A stretch of DNA of 60,582 nucleotides from Ruminococcaceae bacterium UBA5891 (GTDB taxonomy: Bacteria > Bacillota > Clostridia > Oscillospirales > Acutalibacteraceae), in contig DJET01000014.1 of assembly GCA_002431945.1 (NCBI GenBank), positions 131,838 through 192,419 of the forward strand, written 5' to 3'. Below are positions 1 to 7,659 of the stretch, one piece after another; the stretch's first letter is position 1, and every line of letters starts with the position of its first letter. The notes beneath the pieces are model-generated. The model was not told where the DNA came from. It made no database searches and saw only the letters and a program-made list of their open reading frames with translations. The position numbers were made by a program, and so were the translations under genes.

Positions 1-63
1 GTGCGGTGCGGCTTCGCCGCCGACTGTAAATGCAAAGGCTGCACCCTGCCGTTTTTGCAGCAT
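1..63 (-). CDS. possible 5' end of a divergent gene, truncated by the window edge
   Basis: An open minus-strand frame of 21 codons starts at an ATG at 63-61 and runs off the left edge (begins MLQKRQGAAFAFTVGGEAAP). A good minus-strand promoter lies just upstream: TTGTCA at 116-111 and TATAAT at 92-87 with an 18-bp spacer. No Shine-Dalgarno sequence is visible before the ATG, and too little protein is present to name a family. The frame could be chance. It is listed because the promoter spacing is convincing and nothing else explains these bases. Confidence 0.25.
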   Translation of the reverse strand, partial: MLQKRQGAAFAFTVGGEAAPH

Positions 64-104
64 TGCTTTTTAAAAAGAGTTATGCTATTATACATAGTGG
101 TGAT
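63..104 (+). promoter_or_regulatory. candidate promoter and RBS of the SDR gene
   Basis: A plus-strand TTGCTT (63-68) and TATTAT (86-91) are separated by 17 bp. GGTGAT at 99-104 sits 5 nt before the ATG at 110 and is complementary to the AUCACC of the 16S 3' end. The -10 overlaps the TATAAT of the opposing minus-strand promoter, so the two would compete. Confidence 0.4.
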
Positions 105-109
105 TTTAA

Positions 110-901
110 ATGACAAAGGTATGTATAATAACCGGCGCAAGCTCCGGAATAGGCAGGGCTACCGCCGAAAATATGTTAAAACGCGGATACAAGGTATACG
201 GTATTTCCCGCCGCGGCGGCGATATTGGCAATGTGGTAAGTTTATGCGCCGATGTGACCGATGAACAGGAAATTTTTAAGGCCGTTAATACAGTTATGGA
301 GGAAAGCGGACGCATTGATGTGTTAATTAACAATGCGGGCTTTGGCATTTCGGGAGCTATTGAATTTACAAATACCGAAGACGCCGAACGTCAGTTTAAC
401 GTTAATTTTTTCGGTGCGGTCAGAATGTGCAGAGCCGTACTGCCGATTATGCGAAAACAGGGCTTTGGCCGCATTGTAAATATCGGTTCGGTCGCCGGCG
501 ATATCGCCATTCCTTTTCAAAGCTTTTATTCTGCCGCCAAGGCGGCGCTGAGCTCTTATACGCTGGCGCTTATCAATGAGGTGCGTGAATTTAATATAAC
601 GGCAGTTTGCATTGAGCCGGGCGACATTCGCACCGGTTTTACTGCGGCAAGAGATAAAAACACCCGCGGAGACGATATTTATAACGGAAGAATTTCACGC
701 TCGGTAGAAAAAATGGAAAGGGACGAACAAACCGGTATGCTGCCTGAAGCTGCCGGAAAGTATATTGCAAAAATCGCTTCAAAACAATCGGGAAAACCGA
801 TTTTAATTATAGGCGCACAATATAAAGCCGTGGGACTTTTAAAAAAAATTTTGCCGCTGCGGCTTACCAACCGCATAGTCGGTGCTATTTATGCAAAGTG
901 A
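110..901 (+). CDS. short-chain dehydrogenase/reductase (SDR)
   Basis: This is a 263-residue classical SDR, an NAD(P)-dependent oxidoreductase of unknown substrate, probably cytosolic. The Rossmann glycine motif TGASSGIG is at residues 8-15, NNAG at 74-77, the catalytic Ser at 127, and the YxxxK pair is Tyr140/Lys144, so the active site is complete. The length is normal for the family. The segment after Lys144 keeps the expected IEPGDIRT motif; the C-terminal part is basic and hydrophobic and unlike sugar dehydrogenases. The closest general type is the SDR group annotated as short-chain oxidoreductases acting on lipids or steroids, but the substrate cannot be read from sequence. It is a single-gene unit ending in a strong terminator at 961-998. 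Confidence 0.85.
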   Translation: MTKVCIITGASSGIGRATAENMLKRGYKVYGISRRGGDIGNVVSLCADVTDEQEIFKAVNTVMEESGRIDVLINNAGFGISGAIEFTNTEDAERQFNVNFFGAVRMCRAVLPIMRKQGFGRIVNIGSVAGDIAIPFQSFYSAAKAALSSYTLALINEVREFNITAVCIEPGDIRTGFTAARDKNTRGDDIYNGRISRSVEKMERDEQTGMLPEAAGKYIAKIASKQSGKPILIIGAQYKAVGLLKKILPLRLTNRIVGAIYAK

Positions 902-960
902 TCCTTTAATATGCATATTACGCATAATTTGATGATATTGTTGAAATCCGAATTTTTATA

Positions 961-998
961 AGCGAACCCCCCGATAAAATCTGGGGGTTCGCTTTTTA
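961..998 (+). terminator. Rho-independent terminator of the SDR gene
   Basis: The perfect 11-bp stem AGCGAACCCCC (961-971) / GGGGGTTCGCT (983-993) is followed by a T run. It lies between the convergent SDR and LacI genes. The minus-strand side has no good T tract, so it mainly serves the SDR gene. Confidence 0.85.
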
Positions 999-1017
999 CA
1001 GCTGCACAGCATTTATG

Positions 1018-1998
1018 CTAAAGAGGGGATTTAAACGATTCCCTTTCAACAATCCTTCCGGAAATAACGGTTTTTGAAGGAACGCTTTTATTATTTTCTA
1101 AGCTTTCAAGGCAATTTACAGCCATATCGCACAGCCTGTCGATCATATTATCCACGCTTGTTATGGTAGGGGTTGTATATTCCGTTATATTTGAATTGTT
1201 AAAGCCTATGATGGGAACGGATATTTTCAGTTCCTCTGCGGCTTTTATTGCCGCCGCCGCTATTGCGTCCTCGGAGGTTAAAACAGCGTTAAATTCCGTG
1301 CCGCTGTTATACAGCCTTTTAACGGCGCTTTTAACGGCGGAAATATCCTTGTCGGTTTTAACGATAAGCCGTTTGTCGGTATTTTCCTTCGTATATCCGC
1401 GCTTATATCCCTCAAGCTTTTGAAGCCCGCTGTAGGTTGCCGTATTGTATAAATACAAAATTTTATCATAGCCTGCCCTTAAAAGCAGCTTCACATTGTC
1501 CTCCATTGCCTTTTTCTCGTCGCATACAAAGCAGTAAACGTTAGGCGCGTTTACATAGCCGTTTATTATTATTATGGGAATTTGCTTTGCGGCTTCTTTT
1601 ATATAGGAATTATCCTTTTCGTTAAATGCCGAACCGATTAGGATAACCGAGTCCACCTTCTTGTTTATAAGATACAGAAGATACTTTTTTTTGTTTTCGA
1701 AATCGTTTCCCGTGCAGCAAAGAACGGTATCGTAATTTTTCTTTCTGAAAAGATTTTCAATTTGACCTACCGCCTTGGAATAATATGCGTCGGTAATATC
1801 CGTGCACATTACGCCGATCATTCGCATAGAGTTTAAGCCGAGTCCCCTTGCAAACGCGTTTGGCGTATAGCCTGAGCTTTCCATTACCTCCAAAACGCGC
1901 CGCCTTGTCTTTTCGCTGATATGCTCGCTTGAATTAAGAACCCTTGAAACGGTTGCTATTGATACGCCGGCTTTTTCGGCAACATCGTATATATTCAT
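1018..1998 (-). CDS. LacI-family transcriptional regulator, probable regulator of the uronate operon
   Basis: A 326-residue LacI/GalR repressor. The N-terminal helix-turn-helix starts MNIYDVAEKAGVSIATVSRV, with the hinge helix at about residues 45-60 and a periplasmic-binding-protein-like effector domain to the end. The length is typical of the family. It is divergent from uxaBAC across 135 bp that contain a perfect LacI-type palindrome, so by context it controls that operon and probably senses galacturonate, tagaturonate or a related intermediate. Its own promoter is TTGAGT (2062-2057), 17 bp, TATAAT (2039-2034). The effector is inferred, not seen. Confidence 0.9.
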   Translation of the reverse strand: MNIYDVAEKAGVSIATVSRVLNSSEHISEKTRRRVLEVMESSGYTPNAFARGLGLNSMRMIGVMCTDITDAYYSKAVGQIENLFRKKNYDTVLCCTGNDFENKKKYLLYLINKKVDSVILIGSAFNEKDNSYIKEAAKQIPIIIINGYVNAPNVYCFVCDEKKAMEDNVKLLLRAGYDKILYLYNTATYSGLQKLEGYKRGYTKENTDKRLIVKTDKDISAVKSAVKRLYNSGTEFNAVLTSEDAIAAAAIKAAEELKISVPIIGFNNSNITEYTTPTITSVDNMIDRLCDMAVNCLESLENNKSVPSKTVISGRIVERESFKSPL

Positions 1999-2010
1999 AT
2001 GTAAACCCCG

Positions 2011-2032
2011 ATTGTGTAATTATTTTCACAAT
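2011..2032. promoter_or_regulatory. inverted repeat in the lacI leader
   Basis: ATTGTG (2011-2016) and CACAAT (2027-2032) are 6-bp inverted arms separated by 10 bp, immediately downstream of the minus-strand -10 of the LacI gene. They could be an autoregulatory or catabolite site. The arms are short and A+T rich, so this is weak. Confidence 0.25.
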
Positions 2033-2069
2033 AATTATATCATAATTTCTTTTATAACTCAAGTTTTTG

Positions 2070-2117
2070 TTGACAGCGAAAAAAATATGTATATAATAAT
2101 TATGTAAGTACTTACAT
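2070..2117 (+). promoter_or_regulatory. uxaBAC promoter with LacI-type operator
   Basis: TTGACA (2070-2075), 16-bp spacer, TATAAT (2092-2097), then the perfect palindrome ATGTAAGTACTTACAT at 2102-2117 where transcription should start. LacI-family sites are typically TGTAA-N4-TTACA palindromes, and this one matches with TA instead of the usual CG at the centre. Its position predicts repression by blocking initiation. Confidence 0.75.
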
Positions 2118-2133
2118 TTTAAAGGAGAAGGTA

Positions 2134-3600
2134 ATGATGAATAAAATAACAGAAAAATTTTCGCGTTCCGTAAAACGGCCGATCCGTGTTATGCAGTTCG
2201 GCGAGGGAAACTTTCTTCGCGCATTTGCAGATTATTTTATAGATATACTGAATGAAAAAACCGATTTTAACGGCGGTATTGCAATTGTAAAGCCGATACC
2301 GTTCGGTAATTTGGATAATTTTAAAGCGCAGGATAATCTTTACACGGTTATACTTCGCGGCAGAAAGAACGGAGAGGTTGTAAACGCCGCAAGGGTCGTT
2401 ACAAGCGTTGAAAGCGTTATTGACGCAAAGGAAAACTTTGAAGAGTATACGTCCTTAGCGCGCCTTGATACGCTGCGTTTTGTTATATCAAATACCACCG
2501 AGGCGGGTATTACGCTTGATGAAAACGATCATTTCGAGGGTCTTCCCGATACATATCCCGGTAAGCTTACAAAATTTCTTTATGAAAGATATAAGGCGTT
2601 TGGCGGCGACGCTTCAAAGGGGCTTATAATACTTCCGGTCGAGCTTATCGACAATAACGGCAGGGAGCTTAAAAGGTGCGTTACGGCGCTTTCGGATATA
2701 TGGAGCCTTGGGGAAGATTTTAAAATGTGGCTTGACGAAGCCAATGTATTTTGCTCAACCCTTGTAGACAGAATAGTTACGGGGTATCCGAGAAACGAGG
2801 CGGATAAAATATGGAAGGAGCTTGGCTATGAGGATAAGCTTGTTGATATAGGCGAGCCGTTCGGTCTTTGGGTAATTGAAAGCGAAAAGGATATTTCTGC
2901 GGAGCTGCCGTTTGCAAAGGCGGAGCTGCCGGTTGTGTTTACAGATAATGTAAAGCCGTATAAGGAAAGAAAGGTTAGGGTGCTCAACGGAGCGCATACC
3001 GCAAGCGTTTTGACGTCGTATCTCGGCGGAATAAATATAGTAAGAGATATGATGCACGATAGGGTGTTCGGGAAAACGGTAAGGCAAATTGTTGACAGTG
3101 AAATTGTTCCCATGGTGCCTCTGCCGGCAGACGATGTTAAAAGCTTTGCAGACAGTGTTTACGAAAGGTTTGATAACCCGTTTATAGATCACGAGCTGCT
3201 TTCAATATCGCTTAATTCCGTTTCTAAATGGAAAGCAAGGGTTCTGCCGTCATTTAAGGATAATTATAAGGCAAACGGCGAAATACCGAAGCTTTTAACA
3301 TTTTCGTTTGCGGGACTGCTGGCGTTTTACCGTTCGTCAGACTTAAGAGAGGACGGGCTCCACGCAAAAAGGAGCGACGGCACCGAGTATGTTGTTCACG
3401 ATAACGGCGAGGTGTTAAAGCTTTTTGCCGAAAACGCAGGTAAAACGGCAGAGGAATATGTTAAGGCGATTGCTTCAAATTCCGGCTTTTGGGGCGAGGA
3501 TTTAACGGAATACAGGGGCTTTGTAAATGCTGCGGCGGATTATCTTTCAAGAATAGAATCGAACCCCCGCAGCGCGGCTGAATATATTACGGAAAACTGA
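2134..3600 (+). CDS. uxaB: tagaturonate reductase (altronate oxidoreductase)
   Basis: A 488-residue NAD-dependent polyol dehydrogenase-family enzyme that reduces D-tagaturonate to D-altronate, the second step of galacturonate catabolism. The N-terminal nucleotide-binding motif QFGEGNFLRAF lies near residues 21-31, and the C-terminal half carries the family hallmark VRVLNGAHTA. Length matches E. coli UxaB (about 480). AGGAGAAGG precedes a double ATG; either Met may be used. It is the first gene of an operon with uxaA one base downstream and uxaC next, behind a LacI operator. Mannonate oxidoreductase (UxuB) is the main alternative, but the direct linkage to altronate dehydratase decides for UxaB. 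Confidence 0.93.
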   Translation: MMNKITEKFSRSVKRPIRVMQFGEGNFLRAFADYFIDILNEKTDFNGGIAIVKPIPFGNLDNFKAQDNLYTVILRGRKNGEVVNAARVVTSVESVIDAKENFEEYTSLARLDTLRFVISNTTEAGITLDENDHFEGLPDTYPGKLTKFLYERYKAFGGDASKGLIILPVELIDNNGRELKRCVTALSDIWSLGEDFKMWLDEANVFCSTLVDRIVTGYPRNEADKIWKELGYEDKLVDIGEPFGLWVIESEKDISAELPFAKAELPVVFTDNVKPYKERKVRVLNGAHTASVLTSYLGGINIVRDMMHDRVFGKTVRQIVDSEIVPMVPLPADDVKSFADSVYERFDNPFIDHELLSISLNSVSKWKARVLPSFKDNYKANGEIPKLLTFSFAGLLAFYRSSDLREDGLHAKRSDGTEYVVHDNGEVLKLFAENAGKTAEEYVKAIASNSGFWGEDLTEYRGFVNAAADYLSRIESNPRSAAEYITEN

Positions 3601-3601
3601 T

Positions 3602-5068
3602 ATGAAGATAATTAAAATAAACGAAAAGGATAATGCCGCGGTAGCGCTTGAAGATCTTGAAAAGGGCGAGAGAATAGGCGGGCTGACCCTTGTGCAGAAC
3701 ATACCTATGGGGCACAAGGCGGCGCTTAAAGACATTAAAAAGGGCGAAAAGGTTATTAAATACGGCTATCCAATAGGAAGCGCTAAGGAGGACATAAAAA
3801 AGGGCAGCCATATTCATTCGCATAATCTTAAATCCGACGTGGCGGGAAAGCTTGATTATACATATAACCCCGATTATACCGAAATACCCGCCGCTGCGCA
3901 TAAAACCTTTATGGGGTATGTGCGTGAAAACGGAAGCGTGGGTATAAGAAACGAGGTTTGGATAATTCCGACCGTGGGCTGCGTAAATTCCGTTGTTAAG
4001 GCAATAGAAAAAAACTCGGCGCAGTTTAAAACCGCAAATATAGACGGTATATATTCGTATAACCACCCTTACGGCTGCTCGCAGCTCGGCGGAGATATGG
4101 AAAACACGCTTAAATATCTGGCGGGGCTTATCAACCACCCGAACGCCGGCGCGGTGCTTGTTGTGGGCTTGGGGTGTGAAAACGGAAATATAGGCGAGCT
4201 TAAAAGGTTTTTGGGCAAAACCGAATGTGGCAGAGTAAGGTTTCTTACGGCGCAGGACGAAGAAAACGAGATAGAAAAGGGAACCGAGCTTGTAAGAGAG
4301 CTTTGCGCCTATGCCGATAAATTCACAAGAGTACCGTGCGATACGGAAAAGCTTAGGGTAGGACTTAAATGCGGCGGATCGGACGGGTTTTCGGGAATTA
4401 CGGCAAACGCGCTTGTCGGTTCCTTTTCGGATATGCTTATAGGTATGGGCGGCTCTGCCGTGCTTACCGAGGTTCCCGAAATGTTCGGTGCGGAGACCAT
4501 TCTTATGAACAGGTGCAGAACAAAGGAGCTGTTTAATAAAACCGTTGATCTGATAAATAGCTTTAAAGAGTATTTTATGAGGTACGGTGAAAAAACCGAT
4601 GAAAACCCCTCTCCCGGCAATAAGGCGGGCGGAATTACAACAATTGCGGATAAATCGCTGGGCTGTGTTCAAAAGGGCGGCAGCGCGCCGGTTGAGGACG
4701 TGCTTTTATATGCCGAGCAGGTTAAGAAAAACGGGCTTTCGCTTTTGCAGGCGCCGGGCAACGATTTGGTGGCGTCAAACGCACTGGCTGTAAGCGGCTG
4801 TCAGCTTGTTTTGTTTACAACCGGCAGGGGTACGCCGTTCGGCTGCCCGATACCCACCGTTAAAATTTCAAGCAACACACCGCTGTATGAAAAAAAGAAG
4901 GGTTGGATTGATTTTAATGCAGGCAGGCTGCTTGAAGGTACTGAAATGAATGAGCTTACAAATGAATTTTTTGATTTTGTTTTAAAGGTTTGTTCGGGTG
5001 AAAAAACAAAATCCGAGCTGCTTGATAAAACCGAGCTTGCAATATTCAAGGACGGCGTAACGCTTTAG
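3602..5068 (+). CDS. uxaA: altronate dehydratase
   Basis: A 488-residue enzyme that dehydrates D-altronate to 2-keto-3-deoxy-D-gluconate. Residues 1 to about 95 form the small SAF-type domain. The catalytic domain follows with GYVRENGSVGIRNEVWIIPT near residue 102 and the NHPYGCSQLGGD motif, which are typical of the UxaA/GarD hydratases that use Fe(II). Length fits full UxaA with the two domains unsplit. It starts one base after the uxaB stop, so translation is probably coupled. Galactarate dehydratase is the alternative; uxaB and uxaC on both sides make altronate the likely substrate. Confidence 0.93.
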   Translation: MKIIKINEKDNAAVALEDLEKGERIGGLTLVQNIPMGHKAALKDIKKGEKVIKYGYPIGSAKEDIKKGSHIHSHNLKSDVAGKLDYTYNPDYTEIPAAAHKTFMGYVRENGSVGIRNEVWIIPTVGCVNSVVKAIEKNSAQFKTANIDGIYSYNHPYGCSQLGGDMENTLKYLAGLINHPNAGAVLVVGLGCENGNIGELKRFLGKTECGRVRFLTAQDEENEIEKGTELVRELCAYADKFTRVPCDTEKLRVGLKCGGSDGFSGITANALVGSFSDMLIGMGGSAVLTEVPEMFGAETILMNRCRTKELFNKTVDLINSFKEYFMRYGEKTDENPSPGNKAGGITTIADKSLGCVQKGGSAPVEDVLLYAEQVKKNGLSLLQAPGNDLVASNALAVSGCQLVLFTTGRGTPFGCPIPTVKISSNTPLYEKKKGWIDFNAGRLLEGTEMNELTNEFFDFVLKVCSGEKTKSELLDKTELAIFKDGVTL

Positions 5069-5104
5069 ACGGCGGATTTTCACTTATTTTAAGGAGGAGT
5101 AAAA

Positions 5105-6499
5105 ATGGGAATAATTAACGACGGCTTTTTATTGAAAAACGATACTGCAAAAAGGCTGTATGAGGCGGCAAAGGATATGCCGATAATAGACTACCACTGC
5201 CATATAGATCCGCGGGAAATATATGAAAACAGAAGGTTTGATAATATAACTCAGGTTTGGCTGGGCGGCGACCACTATAAATGGCGCCTTATGCGTTCAA
5301 ACGGCGTTACGGAAGACGAAATAACGGGAGACGCCGACGATTACACGAAATTTTTGCGGTTTGCCGAAATGCTGCCTAAGGCGATAGGCAACCCGATGTA
5401 TCACTGGTGCCATTTGGAGCTTAAAAGATTTTTCGGGTATGACGGCGTGCTGAACGGCGATACCGCAAGGGAGGTATACGACCTTTGCAACAAAAAGCTG
5501 CGTCAGGACGGTATGACCGTAAGGGCGATAATAGAAAAATCCAATGTTAAAATGATAGGCACAACAGACGACCCCGCAGACGACCTTAAGTGGCATAAGC
5601 TGCTTACAGAGGATAAATCCTTTAATACAGCGGTTTGCCCCACATTTCGACCGGATAAGGCGGTTAATATAGATAAAGCGGGTTTTGCGGATTATATTAA
5701 AAAACTGTCGGCAGCCGCTGAAACCGATATTAAAACCGTAAGCGACGTTAAAGCCGCCCTTGAAAAAAGGCTTGATTATTTCTGCTCGCTCGGCTGCCGC
5801 GCAACCGACCACGGGCTTGACTATGTTGTTTACGAGCCGGCAAGCGAGGAAAGCGTAAACGAAATTTTCAAAAGGGCTTTAAGGGGCGACGGGGTATCGC
5901 AGTCTGAGGCTGACAGATACAAAACGGAGCTTATGCTGTTCCTCGGCGAAAAAATTGCCGAAAAGGGAATAGTAATGCAGCTGCACTACGGGGCGCAGAG
6001 AAATACAAACACGGTTATGTTCAATAAATTAGGCGCCGATACGGGATTTGACTGCATTTCGGTTAAAAACTGCGGCGAGGCGCTTACGGGCTTCCTTAAC
6101 GCTCTTAATGTTAAGGGCAAGCTCCCGAAAACTATTATTTATTCGCTTAATCCCAATGACAACGAGCTTATAGATACGGTGCTCGGCTGTTTTCAGGGCA
6201 CCGAGGCGCAGGGCAAAATTCAGCACGGCTCCGCTTGGTGGTTCGGCGATACCAAAAGCGGTATGGAGGCGCAGCTTAAATCGCTTGCCAACCTTTCGCT
6301 TCTCGGAAATTTTGTGGGTATGCTTACCGATTCAAGGAGCTTTTTATCCTACACCCGCCACGAGTATTTCAGAAGAATACTTTGCAATCTTTTGGGCGAA
6401 TGGGTGGAAAACGGCGAATATCCCGACGATAAAATAACCCTTGAGACAATTGTTAAGGATATTTCTTACAATAATGCGAAAAAATATTTTAATATTTAG
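5105..6499 (+). CDS. uxaC: uronate isomerase (glucuronate/galacturonate isomerase)
   Basis: A 464-residue amidohydrolase-fold isomerase that converts D-galacturonate to D-tagaturonate (and D-glucuronate to D-fructuronate), the first step of the pathway. The conserved metal motif DYHCHIDP lies near residues 28-35, and the C-terminal region keeps GMLTDSRSFLSYTRHEYFRR. Length is normal (E. coli 470). AGGAGG precedes the ATG. It closes the uxaBAC operon; the KDG kinase and aldolase needed to finish the pathway are not in this window. Confidence 0.95.
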   Translation: MGIINDGFLLKNDTAKRLYEAAKDMPIIDYHCHIDPREIYENRRFDNITQVWLGGDHYKWRLMRSNGVTEDEITGDADDYTKFLRFAEMLPKAIGNPMYHWCHLELKRFFGYDGVLNGDTAREVYDLCNKKLRQDGMTVRAIIEKSNVKMIGTTDDPADDLKWHKLLTEDKSFNTAVCPTFRPDKAVNIDKAGFADYIKKLSAAAETDIKTVSDVKAALEKRLDYFCSLGCRATDHGLDYVVYEPASEESVNEIFKRALRGDGVSQSEADRYKTELMLFLGEKIAEKGIVMQLHYGAQRNTNTVMFNKLGADTGFDCISVKNCGEALTGFLNALNVKGKLPKTIIYSLNPNDNELIDTVLGCFQGTEAQGKIQHGSAWWFGDTKSGMEAQLKSLANLSLLGNFVGMLTDSRSFLSYTRHEYFRRILCNLLGEWVENGEYPDDKITLETIVKDISYNNAKKYFNI

Positions 6500-6510
6500 G
6501 GTGTGAAAAT

Positions 6511-7398
6511 TTACGGCCTTATAAAAAAATCAGACTTCGGCTTATAAGCTGAGGTCTGAATTTTTTTATCGTATTCCGCTCTGTATTTTGAAGGTGAAAG
6601 CTGCTTGAGCTTTCTGAATATATAACCGAAATAGCTTTCAGAGGAAAAGCCTGCCATAAGAGCAATTTGTGCAATTGATTCATTTGTGCTTTCAAGCAAT
6701 TCGCAGGCCTTGTCAATGCGGACGCCGTTTATAAATTCCTTAAAGCTGAGCGAGGTTGTTTGATGAAAAACTCTTGAAAAGTGCGAATGGCTCATACAGG
6801 CAACATCGGCGCATTTTTCTAAGGTTAAAGGCTCTGCATAATTTTCAATTATGTAATCTATTGCGTTTTGAAGGCGAATATCGCTTTTTGTTGCCGATAA
6901 TGTGGAAATATTGTTGTTACGGTGAATAAGTATCAGCAACTCGGCAAGCGCGGCTTTAATAGAATCTCCGGAATATTTATCCCTTAAATCTGTTTCTTTT
7001 TTTATTTTCAGCAAAAGCTTTATGGCTTGTTTAAAGGCTTTTTCCGACAGATTGAAAAAAGGAGTATCTGTTGTTTGGCTTACAGAAGAAAATTCTTTGC
7101 AAAGCTCGGATATCATTTTAGGTGAAACATATAACACGTAACGTTCATAAGGAATATTAAGGTTAATTGTCACCTGGTGCGGGACATGGGGCTTAATAAG
7201 CATTATTTGATTGGGTTGTATAGTGAATATTTGCGTAGAAAGAAAATATTTTCTGCTACCTGAAATAAGAAAATAAAATTCGTAGTCGTTATGATAATGC
7301 GCGCACGGCATTCCGCGCGGGTCCGCAATGTTCGCGTACATAACGGCGCATTCGGAATATAAATCGTAATCCTTATCAAATTCAGATATATAATTCAA
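6511..7398 (-). CDS. AraC-family transcriptional regulator
   Basis: A 295-residue regulator with an N-terminal cupin-like sensor (the histidine-rich AHYHNDYEFYF is near residue 35) and a C-terminal double HTH, including the second-HTH segment IAQIALMAGFSSESYFGYIFRK. The start is a TTG preceded by GGGAG, which matches the longest reasonable frame. It is divergent from the sugar-binding lipoprotein at 7660 across about 260 bp, so it most likely activates the glycan block to its right. The inducer is unknown, perhaps a pectin or plant-glycan oligosaccharide. Confidence 0.88.
   Translation of the reverse strand: MNYISEFDKDYDLYSECAVMYANIADPRGMPCAHYHNDYEFYFLISGSRKYFLSTQIFTIQPNQIMLIKPHVPHQVTINLNIPYERYVLYVSPKMISELCKEFSSVSQTTDTPFFNLSEKAFKQAIKLLLKIKKETDLRDKYSGDSIKAALAELLILIHRNNNISTLSATKSDIRLQNAIDYIIENYAEPLTLEKCADVACMSHSHFSRVFHQTTSLSFKEFINGVRIDKACELLESTNESIAQIALMAGFSSESYFGYIFRKLKQLSPSKYRAEYDKKIQTSAYKPKSDFFIRP
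6525..6569. terminator. bidirectional terminator between uxaC and araC, inside the araC 3' end
   Basis: The arms CAGACTTCGGCTTA (6531-6544) and TAAGCTGAGGTCTG (6545-6558) pair with two G-U wobbles. They are flanked by A7 on the left and T7 on the right, so the structure should terminate both the uxaC transcript and the opposing AraC transcript. The whole hairpin lies inside the last codons of the AraC gene. Confidence 0.75.
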
Positions 7399-7659
7399 AA
7401 AATCACTCCCTAGGCATTAAAATTATTTTAACACACGCAAGCGGTATTTTCAAGCAAATTAAATTCGAAACAAGCAAAATAATAATAATTTTTTGCTAAA
7501 ATTATGAAATTCAAACTCTATTTGGCAAAAAACTCTCAAAAATATGCTATTATCTGTGGGTAAGCGGAGACAAAAATGGTTGTTAATTGATATACAAATA
7601 TAATCAATCATGCTATGATATATATGGTAAATACGACAGAAATTATTGGGGGAAAAGCT
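7399..7659. promoter_or_regulatory. intergenic control region of the glycan block
   Basis: This 261-bp A+T-rich gap separates the divergent AraC gene and the lipoprotein gene. A TATTAT (7548-7553) with TTGGCA (7522-7527) 20 bp upstream is the best plus-strand promoter candidate. The overlong spacer would fit a promoter that needs an activator. No clear long palindrome was seen. GGGGGAAA lies just before the ATG at 7660. Confidence 0.35.

Noticed and set aside
1..264. Plus-strand frame of 87 codons starting at base 1
   Set aside because: It overlaps the SDR gene in another frame, is rich in Arg/Cys and has no family features. It is a shadow of the SDR frame.
3587..4672. 361-codon minus-strand frame opposite uxaA
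   Set aside because: It lies entirely under a clear altronate dehydratase gene and has low-complexity shadow composition without motifs.
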